DNA of 64,000 nucleotides from Monilinia fructicola (lineage: Eukaryota > Ascomycota > Leotiomycetes > Helotiales > Sclerotiniaceae). Numbering within the stretch: the first letter of the stretch is position 1; each line of letters starts with the position of its first letter. Below the pieces are notes generated by a model, which was not told the origin of the DNA, searched no databases, and was given only the letters and a program-made list of their open reading frames with translations. Positions 31,489 to 44,615 of the stretch are shown piece after piece. The stretch spans positions 1,910,501-1,974,500 of the forward strand of contig VICG01000011.1 of the NCBI GenBank assembly GCA_008692225.1, given 5' to 3'. A program made the translations under genes and the position numbers.

Positions 31489-32704
31489 ATGGCCGACGAC
31501 TCACCTCCAGGATCTCCCCTCTCTGATCTTTCCTCAGACGCATTCGAAATTGACGAGGAAAACGAACGGATGGCCGCAGAAAGTCAAATGCCGCCTGCGA
31601 AAAGGCTCAAAACAAGCAGTGATGAATCTATTTCTTTGCGTACAGCTCCTACATCTCGCAATATTAAAATGGATGCAACGGATGGATATTGTTCTTCTGA
31701 TACGGAGGGAGATGTTCCAGACTCACCAAACATCATTCCACGACCGGAAGATGTGATCGATGATTTACATGAACAGGTTACGGTTTGCGCATGGCTTGGA
31801 TGCACTAAGGGTGATTTGGGAGATATGGATATGCTGGTGGAGCATCTACATCATGATCATATTGATTCAAGGCCCAAAAAATACACATGCGAATGGTTGG
31901 GCTGCCCAAGGAAAAGTCAGCCCCAAGCCAGCGGTTATGCTTTGAAAGCACATATGAGAAGTCACACTGGAGAAAAGCCATTTTACTGCGCCTTGCCTGG
32001 TACGTTTCTGCGTAAGTGAATTCTGGATTACACTAACAGGTATTTCAGAATGCGATCGCGCTTTCACCCGTTCCGATGCTCTCGCCAAACATATGCGAAC
32101 AGTACACGAAACCGAAGCTCTTCGTCCTTCCGATCCTATCCCAAAGCATATGCAAGACGTTTCAAGACCTGGTCCTGGCCAGCCTAAAGTCCTCATGAAA
32201 CCATATCCGAATTCAAATCCACTTGCCGGAGCACAAATCTCTCCTATAACCGACCCTTCTTCTTTAGCAACGTCATATCCTCCCGAGCTAGGAATTACCT
32301 TGGAAGAAGAAGCAAAAGGTCCAGTTGAGCTTTGGAAATTACTACGAAAACAGATACAATGGGCAGAGGAAGAAGGTGCAGAACTGAAGAAGCAATGCGA
32401 ATTAATGGAAGAATTGAGGAAAAGAGAATGGATGGAAAAGGAAGTTTTGCTTGATCATGTCATCGAGAAAGAGTTAGATTGGAATGAGAGAAGAAGAGAG
32501 GTCTTGGCCGGGCTTGCGAAGCTTCCAATGGGAGAAGTAACGTTTGTTAAGAATGAGGGCGTCAATTCACCAAGTACCCGTGGGGTTATGTCCCCAACTG
32601 GTGGCACTCCATTCTCACCTAGAGATCTAACGCCATTGGATCAGAGTCAGGGACCTGTCGAAACAGATGCGGCTGAGGTTTTGGCGTCAATGGCTCACGC
32701 TTGA
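31489..32704 (+). CDS. C2H2 (GLI/YY1-type) zinc-finger protein, possible INO80-subunit Iec1-like
   Basis: Two exons, 31489-31999 and 32049-32704, with a 49-nt intron (GTACGT, branch CACTAAC, TTTCAG) placed inside the last finger. The product is 388 aa. The ATG is in MADDSPPGSPLSDLSS. Three fingers follow: CAWLGCTKGDLGDMDMLVEH..H, CEWLGCPRKS..ALKAHMRSHTGEKPF, and C..ECDRAFTRSDALAKHMRTVH, with long C-x4-C spacing as in GLI and YY1. The rest is a charged coiled-coil-like helix (WAEEEGAELKKQCELMEELRKREW) and a Ser/Pro/Thr tail. The combination of GLI-type fingers plus a helical C-terminal region recalls fungal Iec1 of the INO80 remodeller (inference, low certainty). A nuclear role is likely. Confidence 0.78.
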
Positions 32705-32718
32705 GGGAGGTACTGAAT

Positions 32719-32784
32719 GGGAGGGAACGGGAGGGAACGGGAGGGAATGGGAGGGAATGGGAGGGAATGGGAGGGAATGGGAGG
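32719..32784 (+). repeat. GGGAGGGAAY 10-bp tandem repeat, about 6.5 units
   Basis: Purine-only repeat starting 15 bp after the zinc-finger stop codon. The first units end in AAC and the later ones in AAT. Runs of three G separated by short A-containing spacers could form G-quadruplexes on the plus strand, in the 3' UTR of the transcript. Confidence 0.9.
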
Positions 32785-34229
32785 ATACCAAAGCGAGATT
32801 CTGGCGTTCAAATGTTTGAACGAAGTCATTATGATGGATTTGCTGGAAGGAGTAAAAACGGTCATGCAAAATAATGGATTAGACTGATATCAATTCGGGT
32901 AATCGGATAGGAATCATGCTAGGCGCGGCGTTTCCTGGAGCGATTTTTATGGAAATGCAGAGAATCCAGGCCTGTACAGACCAACAGTCTACCAGAATAC
33001 CAGATACCAAGGCGAATCTTAATACTAAGAAGTTTTTTTTCCAATGGAGTCTAGCCTTCAAACTTTGACAAATAATACCAGAAAACGATATATTATATCG
33101 CGCACCTTACTTGTGCCCTATGCACGGTAAATTTATAGTTATAGTTTGAGGCACATTAAACGCTATGAATACACAACTTGAAGAAGTAGAGAAGATTCTG
33201 AGTTTTGTCATACAATAACTGTATTGAATGAATAGATAAATTCAAAGTAAGAAAAGAGAATACATGAACTTGGGGGTGCTGAGGTATTAAGATTCTATTG
33301 AAATGAGAATTGTTTCTCTGGTTTTGGTTGATTCGAGGTCATCATCAATCAGTCTATCTGGTACCGGCGAAACGCAGAATCTATTGCAATCGAATGGAAG
33401 TACTTGTATCCCAAATTTGTTCCGACAACTTGGTGGTGAACAAACTCGCCAGTATGTCTCCCTACTCGGGTTGCGTGGCTGTAATTAGCCAGTAGTTTTC
33501 GTTCAGTTGTAAATAAAGCTATGATAACCACCACAATCATTACCATCAATTATTTCTCATCCACGTTGTTGTAAATTCTCTGATCCATCTTGTTATAGCC
33601 ATGCAATAAAAAGGAGATGCTTCGGTTAATTGTAAACCGATCGATCACTCCTCTCCCTTCTATTGTAATTGCCCGCCAGCCCCTCACGAACCGCAAGCTA
33701 GGATTCGTTATTTATGCTTGCAATTGGTTGGTGCTTGATGTTCGTGAGCTTTAACAAGATACCAGTCAATCAGCAATGTGGTCATGAGCAGATATTCCTA
33801 CACGTTTTGATCGTGTGTTTATAAAGGGAGTCGGGGTGATCATACCGCCACTCTCAGGCTTTTGCAATGATTAGATATGCGTAGAGTTTTGGGGGGATTG
33901 GGGCATTCTTTCAAAAGTATTTGGTGTTATCAGTTGGGGTATTATCGAGTTAAAGGGATTACAAAGAAGATGTACGGCAACAAGATAAATTGAGTGCCGT
34001 TGTCTGGTAAGCCCAGTGAGATAAGTGTAAGAAGTAATTTCATCGCTGTATTCTGATTGCAAGACTAATTAATCATAACTCTCCGTTACCGTCACTCCAT
34101 ATGACAAATTCCCACAAAGAAGCCCGAAAACATGTATTACTTTCTGCAAATAGGTCGAACAAAGCATCAAAATCAAACCCAAGGTAGCTCTTTGGAGAAC
34201 AGTTTTCTCTTCCGCTAAGAAAGACTTCC
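32785..34229. other. Intergenic, no gene seen
   Basis: 1.4 kb between convergent genes (both 3' ends face it). Short open frames near 33303-33549 show no features. No RNA gene was recognised. Confidence 0.5.
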
Positions 34230-35561
34230 TTAAACATCGACCAACTTCTCCTCCCCACCTGTGCCCTTGCTATTTTCTCTCTTCTTCTCCCCCTTGCATT
34301 CATCTTCACTAATGTCCTCACTCTCATCCTCCCACTTCCTTGCCTCCTCCAAATCACATCTATCGATCTTTCCCGTAACTTCCTTTTCCCTGATTCTCTC
34401 CTCTCTCATCCTCTCCCTCTCCTTCTTCGCCTCTGCTTTTCTAATATCCAGTTTCTCTTCTCTCTCTTTCTCCCTAGTTTTCTTCTCATCCCTAACTCTA
34501 CCCTCTCCTTTCCTCTCGTCCCTTTCCCTAACCTTTCCCACAGCAACTCTTTTAACCCTAAGTAATTTCTCCATATCCCTCAATCTCTCCAGTACCCTCT
34601 CGCCCTCCAACATGCCCATCCCCAATCCCTTCTCTCTGCCCTCTCCTGCAACAGCACCCCTCTCACCTCTATCCCTCTCCTTTCTTTCCATCCCACCTCC
34701 TACATCTCTCAACCTCTCCACGCCCCTTCCCCCACTACTTCCATCCACAAACCTGGGGAAAAATCCCAAATTCTCTGCCTTGAACCATCCCGGCCAGTCA
34801 CTCAACCCAACCAATCCCAGTTCAAACCTCGTTCTGGGCATCTCGTGCTTATAGTGACAATCTTCTCCCCATTTGCATCTTCGGTTGTGGGTACACCAGT
34901 GCCTGCATGTCTGTTGCTGTGTTTGTTTGTGTCCCGAGGAGGGAGCGGTGCATTGGGTTATGCGAGGGTGGGCAGGAGACAGAGAAGGAGCGTGAATCGA
35001 AGTTGCGAGACCGGGCGATTGTAACTTTGGAGACTGGGTCTTCTTCGTCTGTGCGCTTGAAGATGAAATTGATGCTTGGTATCGAATGGGCAGAAGAAGA
35101 GGCGAGGAGACCGCTGTGTCGGTTCTAAATTCCCAAGTCATTAGCACACGTGATGATGACCCCTCACCTCAACATCCTCGTTCGAGATTCGCCTTCAGAT
35201 AAAATGCGGGTACATACCCGCTGCTTCCTGTTTCTGTCATAGCCCTCACCATGTTCTCATTTCCATCCTCAGAATCTTCCTCCAGTCCAACCAATCTATA
35301 AAAGACTCCCCCTCCCCCTTGTAGCCCCAAATTCAGCATCCCCCCCGTCTCCACCAAATCAAGACTCCTCGGCACCCCGATCAAATCTACACCTAGTGGC
35401 AACTCATCAACCGCAACTAGCGGCACCACTTCTCCTGATTTGCGGACGATGAAGTATCCTGGTCGCGGTCCCTGAGGTGACAATTCTCGAGTTGAAACCG
35501 AAAGGTCCCGAGCAGTAGCATGTTGAGCTGAAGCATCTCTTTTGCTAGGTTTAGCAGACAT
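34230..35561 (-). CDS. CCCH-type zinc-finger protein with charged C-terminal region
   Basis: Two exons, 35561-35218 and 35124-34230, joined across a 93-nt intron. The donor GTATGT lies inside an open frame and the branch is GTGCTAATG. The product is 412 aa. The N-terminal third (MSAKPSKRDASAQH..) contains GYFIVRKSGEVVPLVAVDELP and GLQGGGGVFYRLVGL. A single CCCH finger, C-x9-C-x5-C-x3-H, lies at TCRHWCTHNRRCKWGEDCHYKHEMP-like sequence, followed by LVGLSDWPGWF. The last ~170 residues are almost purely Glu/Arg/Lys (EERIREKEVTGK, KKTREKEREEKLD), a probable coiled coil or disordered RNA-binding arm. Such CCCH proteins with the 'WG.DC.Y.HEMP' finger are found across Pezizomycotina; their function is not established. 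Confidence 0.75.
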
Positions 35562-36106
35562 ATTAGTCTAGTAGCTGTGGTATTCTATGCAAAGCACGCC
35601 GGTATGATCAATGTATCATGTATGATGTAGGGTGGGTGGCACAGAGAAAAAAGATTGAAAGGGTGAGGAGAGAGATCGATATATATAATGTCAAAGGGCA
35701 ACTCAAAGTTAGACGATTGTCATCTTGCTCCGATCAAGCACAAGCAATTTCTTCCATTTGCTTCGTAGGGAATTGTATCTGACAATTGATTGCAAAACTA
35801 TGGAATCAAATATTTCCCTCCCGTGAGAGTTGTAGTAACAAACTGTGTTCAATACAAACGCCCAAAATTATATCGCTTGCGTACACTCATATAAGCAAGT
35901 AACAACTCAGGAAGATGTAATGAGAATCTGCAAACAATCATTTGCAATTGAAGAAAATAACAACATTATATCGATTAATGTTAAGCCTACTGTAGTTTGA
36001 TAACTTTGGTCCGATTGACTCTTCGATTCCGTGTTACTTCATGCCGTCGGGTATCAAATGTAAGCGTAGATATACTCATCTCATTTAAGCCTTCTTCTCT
36101 TCATCC
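35562..36106. other. Intergenic, no gene seen
   Basis: 545 bp between a minus-strand start and the next minus-strand stop. No coding or RNA signal beyond presumed promoter and 3' UTR sequence. Confidence 0.5.
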
Positions 36107-38046
36107 TCAATTCCTGAATTCTACTCTAACCCTAGCCTCCATTTCGTTCACCAAGAGACCCACATCTTTCGTAGTATCCTCCAACTCTACTTCTCTCTTC
36201 ATGAATTTTCCCGATTGCTCATGAGTTTGTCCAACAATTTTGTCAACCTTCATACCCGAAGGGCTGCCCTCAGATTTGAATTTCACACGAGAGGCTGCTC
36301 CGACCTGAGACAAGCCTTTATCTTCATCACTAGTATACTCATCAACATCCTCGAATCCTGCTACTGGATCCCATTCTCCTGTTTCCCAAATAAGCTTCAA
36401 GCTCCATGGTCTACAATCCAGAAATCTCCCCACGATTCCTTTGACCCGATAGATATTGAACGTCTTAGGGATCTCTTTAATCAGTGTCATTTCCATCCTA
36501 TCAGATCCTAGCTTTGGAGGAATATAGAATGTGAACTTAATCAAACGTGCTTCCAAGAAAGCGGGGTTGATCTCAGCCTCTTCCTTCCTCGCCACTACTG
36601 GAGGACCATGAAGGTCACACAACTCTTTGTATCTTTTATGTCTGGAAAGTACTGCAGACTCCTGAGTTGAATCCACGCCTCCAAGTTCCCTGCCAATTTC
36701 GGATAAGTAGAATAATTCAGCATTATTTCGATCTTGAGGGGTAATGGTGCTGAAGTTCAATTTCTGAAGATTCCCAAGACGTGCTAATGTTAACATAGAT
36801 TCTTCATTCAGACTTCCCATTGTGGAAAGGCTGCTTGATTCTGGATAGAGTGGGTTTTTAGATAATCGCAATGAGGTCATGCCAGGAAAGATTTGGACCA
36901 ATTCATCTACAAAACCCCAATCATTGATTTTGTTAGAGGATAGATCGATGTATGATAACTTCTGATTGAAGACTAATGGGGCAAATGTCTTGACAGCACC
37001 AGTCCCTGTCATAGTCCCTGTTGCACATATCTTATTTCCTTTTAAAAGCAATGATTCAAGGGATGTGAGTTGAGTCAGGACCTCCAGATCCGTTAATAAC
37101 GTGAATTCGTTATACTCAAGGGTTAAAGAAGCGAGAGAACAATTTGCGATCGGCGTAGTCAATTTTTGGAAGGAATTAGAGGATGCAGTCAGAGATATCG
37201 TAGAGATGAACCTTTGCATGAGTACGCAAAGATCATTCCAATCAATAAGCGTTGCATCCAATTCTAAGGACTTAATCTTATTGAAAACTTCTTCAACGGA
37301 TCCTGGCACGACATCGTGTAAAATCTTGCTTCTGTCAAGTATTAATCGATTTCCACTACAATAACCATATTAGTCAAGCCGCACCAAGTTTCGCAAGCTC
37401 TTACTTGAGTCTCAAGGTCTTCAAGTTTTTCAACTGCTCACAGATCTTTTCTACCTCATCTAAAGTCCCGAACAAGTTTCTACTCAAGTCCAACTCGACA
37501 ATACTTGGACATGCTTCAGCAACAGTAAAATCCACCGCTGATGTATCAGAGGCCTGCGTTGTGCGAAGTTTACTATGAGCCCTGTTGATGCGCTGTCCAT
37601 CAACCAGAACAATCTTTAATTCATGAACCCGAGCCTGTTGCTCTGCAATTTTATCAAACCCAACCTCCTCTGCGACCTTTCCAGATATCACGATTTGCTT
37701 CTCTGGAGTAATGGCATCTCCAGAAGCGTATTTATGGAATACCGCTTCAACAAAGCTCTGCTCGGGGTCTGGTTTTCTGGTAGGGCGTATGAAGCTTGCT
37801 GGAGTTGGTGCTTTGCTCAAGCCTATAGAAGTTAGAAGATGCCCCAGAACATATCTACCATATTGAGAAACGAAACGTACATTCAAAATACCCTTTCCCA
37901 TCATTTTTACCCCGCGAAGGGTCATCCCATTCAACTCCAAGCCATTCCTTTTCTGTATCTTTCACTTCTCCGATATACCGAATCGTACATAACTGTCCCT
38001 GAAACGACACCCGTTGACCTACACGATAGTTATGATTGTGTGTCAT
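36107..38046 (-). CDS. Tubulin-folding cofactor E (TBCE/Pac2)
   Basis: Alpha-tubulin-specific chaperone. Three exons: 38046-37881, 37822-37405 and 37355-36107. Introns are 58 and 49 nt (GTACGT with TTCTAAC branch; GTAAGA with GACTAAT branch). The product is 610 aa. The N-terminal CAP-Gly domain spans the first junction: VGQRVSFQGQLCTIRYIGEV, WLGVEWDDPSRGKNDG, then YFECLSKAPTPASFIRP after splicing. It is followed by leucine-rich repeats (VELDLSRNLFGTLDEV, LKTLRLNGNRL, SLTLEYNEFTLL, SYIDLSSNKINDWG, SLRLSKNPLY). The C-terminal ~150 residues form a ubiquitin-like region (FYIPPKLGSDRMEM, FNIYRVKGIVGRFLDC, WSLKLIWETGEWDPV). The order CAP-Gly, LRR, UBL is diagnostic. Its start is 310 bp from the divergent SF3A2 gene. 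Confidence 0.93.
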
Positions 38047-38356
38047 TGTGAAAGAGGTTCAAATGTCGATGGTGCTCGTTTGAAAATAAGCTGCAGCCTT
38101 GCTCAAAGAGGCTGAACCACAGCCGAACTCGTTTTTTCGCAACATCAATATCAACATCAGCTTCCCCATCACGACTTTCCATTCTCCCATCACAATAATT
38201 TCGTTTGAATCTCACCTTCGAAACTGCAACTTCTGGTTTTAGTTCCTGAGATTAAAATATACCAGAATTTCTCAGTACAATCGACAGCAACATTCAAACT
38301 TCAGGCCTATACGCTCATCAATTTACTCCTACTACTCTCCCCAGTAGATCCTAAAG
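38047..38356. promoter_or_regulatory. Short shared promoter between TBCE and SF3A2 genes
   Basis: 310 bp between divergent start codons. No TATA box is evident. This is a typical housekeeping head-to-head arrangement. Confidence 0.5.
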
Positions 38357-39076
38357 ATGGATTACCAGAACCGTGCTGGCAGTAAATTTGGTGGCGGTGG
38401 TGTCGCCTCAACCAGCGCAACCAATGCTGACCGTCGTGAACGTCTCCGCAAACTCGCTCTTGAGACCATCGACCTGGACAAAGATCCCTACTTCTTCAAG
38501 AACCATGTCGGCTCCTTCGAATGTCGTCTCTGTCTTACCGTGCACCAAAACGATGGTTCCTACCTCGCGCACACACAGGGCCGCAAGCATCAAACCAATC
38601 TCGCGCGCCGTGCAGCACGAGAGCAAAAAGAAGGACGGGCAGGCACTGATCCCATTACTGGTCTACCCGTGGGAATGGTAGGAGCTCAAGTCAGTGTACG
38701 CAAGAACATGGTGAAGATAGGAAGACCTGGGTATAAGATTACGAAGACTCGGGATCCGGTGACGAGACAGCAGGGATTACTATTCCAGCTACAATATCCA
38801 GAGATAGCGTCGGATGTGCAGCCGCGGATTCGATTCATGAGTGCATATGAGCAGAAGGTGGAAGATCCAGATAAGGATTTTCAGTATATGTTAGTGGCGG
38901 CTGAGCCATATGAGACGTGCGGGTTCAAGTTGCAGGCGAGGGAGATTGATCGCTCGAATGATCGGTATTGGACCTGGTGGGATTCGGATTTGAAGGAGTT
39001 TTGGGTACAGATTATGTTCAAGACAGAGAGAGAGGAGAGGTATAGCGGCGTACCGGGTTTGGCTCCAGTCAGATAA
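38357..39076 (+). CDS. Splicing factor 3A subunit 2 (SF3A2/Prp11)
   Basis: Component of the U2 snRNP SF3a complex, which helps U2 bind the branch site. Intronless, 239 aa. The protein starts MDYQNRAGSKFGGGGVAS, the family's conserved opening. The U1/matrin-type C2H2 zinc finger is at residues about 52-78: FECRLCLTVHQNDGSYLAHTQGRKH. The conserved linker (LARRAAREQKE), IGRPGYKITK and PRIRFMSAYEQKVEDPDK follow, then YEPYETCGFKLQ-type and FWVQIMFK near the C-terminus. The length equals the fungal form, which lacks the long Pro-rich tail of the human protein. Confidence 0.96.
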   Translation: MDYQNRAGSKFGGGGVASTSATNADRRERLRKLALETIDLDKDPYFFKNHVGSFECRLCLTVHQNDGSYLAHTQGRKHQTNLARRAAREQKEGRAGTDPITGLPVGMVGAQVSVRKNMVKIGRPGYKITKTRDPVTRQQGLLFQLQYPEIASDVQPRIRFMSAYEQKVEDPDKDFQYMLVAAEPYETCGFKLQAREIDRSNDRYWTWWDSDLKEFWVQIMFKTEREERYSGVPGLAPVR

Positions 39077-39625
39077 AATGGAGAAGTTCTAATGTTCGGA
39101 GTTAAAAGGTTGTAATGACTAAATTGTAAGATTAATATAATGAGATCACGGGAATATCACCAAAGAGAATACAATCGAGCAGTTGATATCATTTTTTCAT
39201 TGAATATGTAGATGTCTCCTGAAGTATACCGTGGTATACCTGGACCTAGATACATCCTATTCTACCTAATATTTCCTACCATGATCACATTTAAAACGTT
39301 CTTCCCATCCTTAAAACCCACCCCTATATCAGAAGTCTAGAACTAGGCTGATTCGCTCACGTATGCATCCAGTCAAAATAAAATCAGAAAAAAACAGGCC
39401 GCTAGATGTAAGATGTCTAATTGTAATCTTGCAGAAACATGCAATGAGTGGTATCTGGCTAGATTGACTTTTGAAAGACCATGTAACAACAAACTAGGCA
39501 ATAGAAATACCCACTCCAGGTGAACACTAGGTGAAATATCATGTATCCATAAAATCGACCAAAAAGATGGGTGTGACGCTTCATGACTGACTGAATAAAT
39601 CAGGCACTCGAGAGACGTAAAACAA
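39077..39625. other. 3' intergenic between convergent genes
   Basis: 550 bp where the SF3A2 and COT1 transcripts end toward each other. No gene seen. Confidence 0.5.
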
Positions 39626-41786
<2,161 letters not shown>

Positions 41787-43496
41787 CTTGGTGGTGGGGA
41801 TGTTTGATCTAAAAGACCGATTTTGGTGAAACCGAGTAGTGTTGTCTTGATCCTAGAGATCAAGAAATAAAGTGTAAGGAAGTCTCGTTTGCTAGTTGTC
41901 GAAGTTCCGTGCCGCCGCTCTTGTGTGTGCGTTGTTCCTTGACATCAACGAACCGATTCACTCTAGCCTTCACTCTAGCCTTCGCCTTCCCTTGTTATTA
42001 ATCTTCTATTGCTGAGGAACAGATGAAAGCAGAGATATCTCCTCTCTTCATAGATTCCTTCGAAATTTGAGATAATAACAACCTTGGCTGTGTATAACTG
42101 TGCGTGTAGGTATAGGTATGTATGTGTGTGTGTGTGTGTGTGAGTGCGTGTGTCAACAGGTTCTCCTAGATTTATAAAGGGGAACTTCCCAAGACTTATC
42201 GGACTACTGATTTCTTTGCCTCTTCCCTGACTTCCTTGACCAAACTAAAAGGGATGAAGTTCGTTTGGCACTGGCTTTGGCTCTCCCTCTCCAGCTAGCT
42301 TTGGCTCTGTAACATGTAACTTTTCGTAGCGAAGCTTGTGCTAGCGTTTTTGGGTCCAAATTCAATACCTGAGTGTTCTCCTATTGGTTGATTAGACTTG
42401 AACTTACTTTAAGGGGCAAACTACTTATTGCTACTTGTTGATCATCAGGGGGGAAGAGAAGCAGAAATAATAGATTACTCCGTCCAGTACACTTTGTTTT
42501 TCCTTGATTAGTTATTGATTATATCATACTGTTACCTAGCCGACTTTCAAACTGATCTCGTAATTTACTGTAGGCTCTAGTATAATTTTGAAGTCACCCA
42601 CATCGGCGGTGACGTTAATACTGTGTACAACGTGTACGAAGGACCAAAAGGATTCGCAAGCCTGGACAGAACAGGCTCTCGAGTTCTACAACCTACAACG
42701 TCAGAATCGAGGGGTTCCTGGAGATATCTCGGATAACAAATCTGCTAGCCGTTATACTGAAAACCATGTTTATCAAAAGGGGTCCTCTGCAGGACAACTC
42801 TAGGCACACTCCATGCATTCTACCCGTCCACCTAGATATAATTTTGGAAGGCCTTTTCCCCATGCATATTCCTTGGAAAAGCCTAGAAGCCCAATTCCTC
42901 TTCGATCTTTCAATACTCGGTCAGATCAAGACCGCTAGAAATGCCCTTGCAGTATCTCCGGATAGCACGTGGATATGGTAACCGTGATGCTTCGGATCGC
43001 ACAAGAGGCACACGTTACACCGGATTAGTGCTACAAGTAACGGTCGGACAGATGGCTAGTATACAGGTACAATACTGCACTACAAGTAGAGGAAGCGACA
43101 CCAAGAAATGGGAGTCCTTGACGAAGTATCTCCAGCTTTCTTCAATATCTCAGTGCATTCTCCTTATCTTGAATGAACAGGGGTCTTTCCATCGGATACT
43201 TCGAGCCCCAATTCACGATAACAAAATAGATAGAGTTTCACATCGTGCCATACGATTATACGAATCAACATGATTCATTCAGCAAACCCCGCACATTGAA
43301 TACTTCTGCGAACAGCTCCCCTGCGAAGTTTGGATGATGAGCCAGCTCTCTACAGCGCATATGGGAAGCCAGTAACTACCAACTACATTATCGGGGCAGT
43401 TGGGGAGAGAATGGATGCCATGTGGATGAAGGTAGGCCACAGCAGGTGTTGAGGTGTTTGATTGATACTCGGTGGTCATTCTAGAATTCTGGTCCG
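41787..43496. other. COT1 upstream region with TG microsatellite, then unassigned sequence
   Basis: Long (1.7 kb) spacer. A (TG)n run is at about 42117-42143. CTTCACTCTAGCC is directly repeated near 41967. From 42588 to 43273 there are overlapping short open frames with fairly even composition and no recognisable domain, possibly a decayed gene. Confidence 0.45.
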
Positions 43497-44312
43497 TCAT
43501 TGATCCTCATCATCGTCCAGGACAATTTCCAGTAACTCAGGATCTCTCGCCCAGTCAATACCACTACCTACTATAACAGCACTTGTAGTATTTTTCATGA
43601 TTCTCCATCTCTGTCTACTCTTCTTCATATCCCTCTCTAACTCGTCCAACTGTGCGCGAACTTCAGAGTCTTGGATGCTTTCTTTTCCCTGACTACTTGT
43701 CTCTTTTTGCCAGAGCCAGCATTTGTGTAGCTAGCTCAATGTTCTCCCTCCCCGTAATAATGTTCTCACTGGACTCTCTCATCAACTCTTCTCTTGATGA
43801 TTGGAGCTTGTTAGATATTTGAGCCAGGTTCTCAGAAAAAATATCACGTTTCTCGATGAGTGGTAAGAGGTCCCTGACCCGTTAATAATGCAAGAAGTGA
43901 TTTGGAAGGGTATGACTTACTGTTCTATAATCGAAGCATTATTACCCGCGTGAACCGCCTTTAGCACAGGATTGGCGATGACCACATTTTCAATCAACTT
44001 CGACCTTAATGAGTAATTGGCCTTTGACTCCAGAAGGTCTTTCTCCGCCTTTCGGATATCTTCATCGGTGACTTCGTCAGGGAACTCTGAGAATGGTCAG
44101 AACGTGTGTAGTGAAAGATCAGTATATGTCTATATACCTCTTGAAGAAATAACACCTTGTGCTTTCAACAGAGCAATTTCAACCTGTAGTTCTTCCAGTT
44201 TGTCATACACTTCCAAGATACGTTTCTCTTGGTCACTCAAGGGAGGTATATCATTGGCCGGTCCAGTCATTTCGATTCCTTCCATATTTTCAACATTTTC
44301 TTGACGCGACAT
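43497..44312 (-). CDS. CENP-H-like kinetochore protein (tentative)
   Basis: Exons 44312-44138, 44086-43922 and 43874-43497, with introns of 51 and 47 nt, give about 238 aa. The chosen start is MSRQENVENMEG. The protein is helical and coiled-coil-like throughout: ILEVYDKLEELQVEIALLKAQG, DIRKAEKDLLESKANYSLRS, IIEQDLLPLIEKRDIFSENL. Its C-terminus (SRQRWRIMKNTTSAVIVGSG then IDWARDPELLEIVLDD) matches the conserved end of CENP-H-type proteins, which belong to the inner-kinetochore CCAN/Sim4 complex. One extra base in the T5 run at 43704-43708 (A5 on the coding strand) breaks the frame between MLALAK and ETSSQGKES. Removing it gives an exact multiple of three. The name is inference from the C-terminal motif and coiled-coil layout. 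Confidence 0.6.
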
Positions 44313-44615
44313 TTTGATCTTGAATCCTGGCTCCTGGTCACCCAATACAGAGAATATCGAGAATCTTGCATTACCTAGTTGATTGTGGTAAACGCGACCC
44401 GTGTCGCATGGGAAAGATACTAGCTCCAATGATCCCTAGCCACATTTAGTGTGGCTTGCCAAGACGAGGCGGAACCTTATTAGACTATTGATGGTCTTGA
44501 ACCACCAGCCTTGTGATCTTTGTAACTTAATCGTCATGCGACAAGACTTCTTTTACTTTATTTAGAGGAAGAGTAATCTGGCAGGTCGCTGATACTGGGA
44601 AATGCATAAATTGAT
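44313..44615. promoter_or_regulatory. Divergent promoter, CENP-H-like gene and ATG11
   Basis: 303 bp between divergent start codons. No clear TATA box. Confidence 0.4.

Noticed and set aside
34261..34854. 197-codon Ser/Leu-rich frame on the plus strand
   Set aside because: Antisense shadow of the Glu/Arg/Lys-rich tail of the CCCH gene; it has no motif and no introns.
37823..37940. Apparent frameshift in TBCE after the CAP-Gly domain
   Set aside because: A 58-nt GTACGT..CTATAG intron with a TTCTAAC branch point explains the change of frame exactly.
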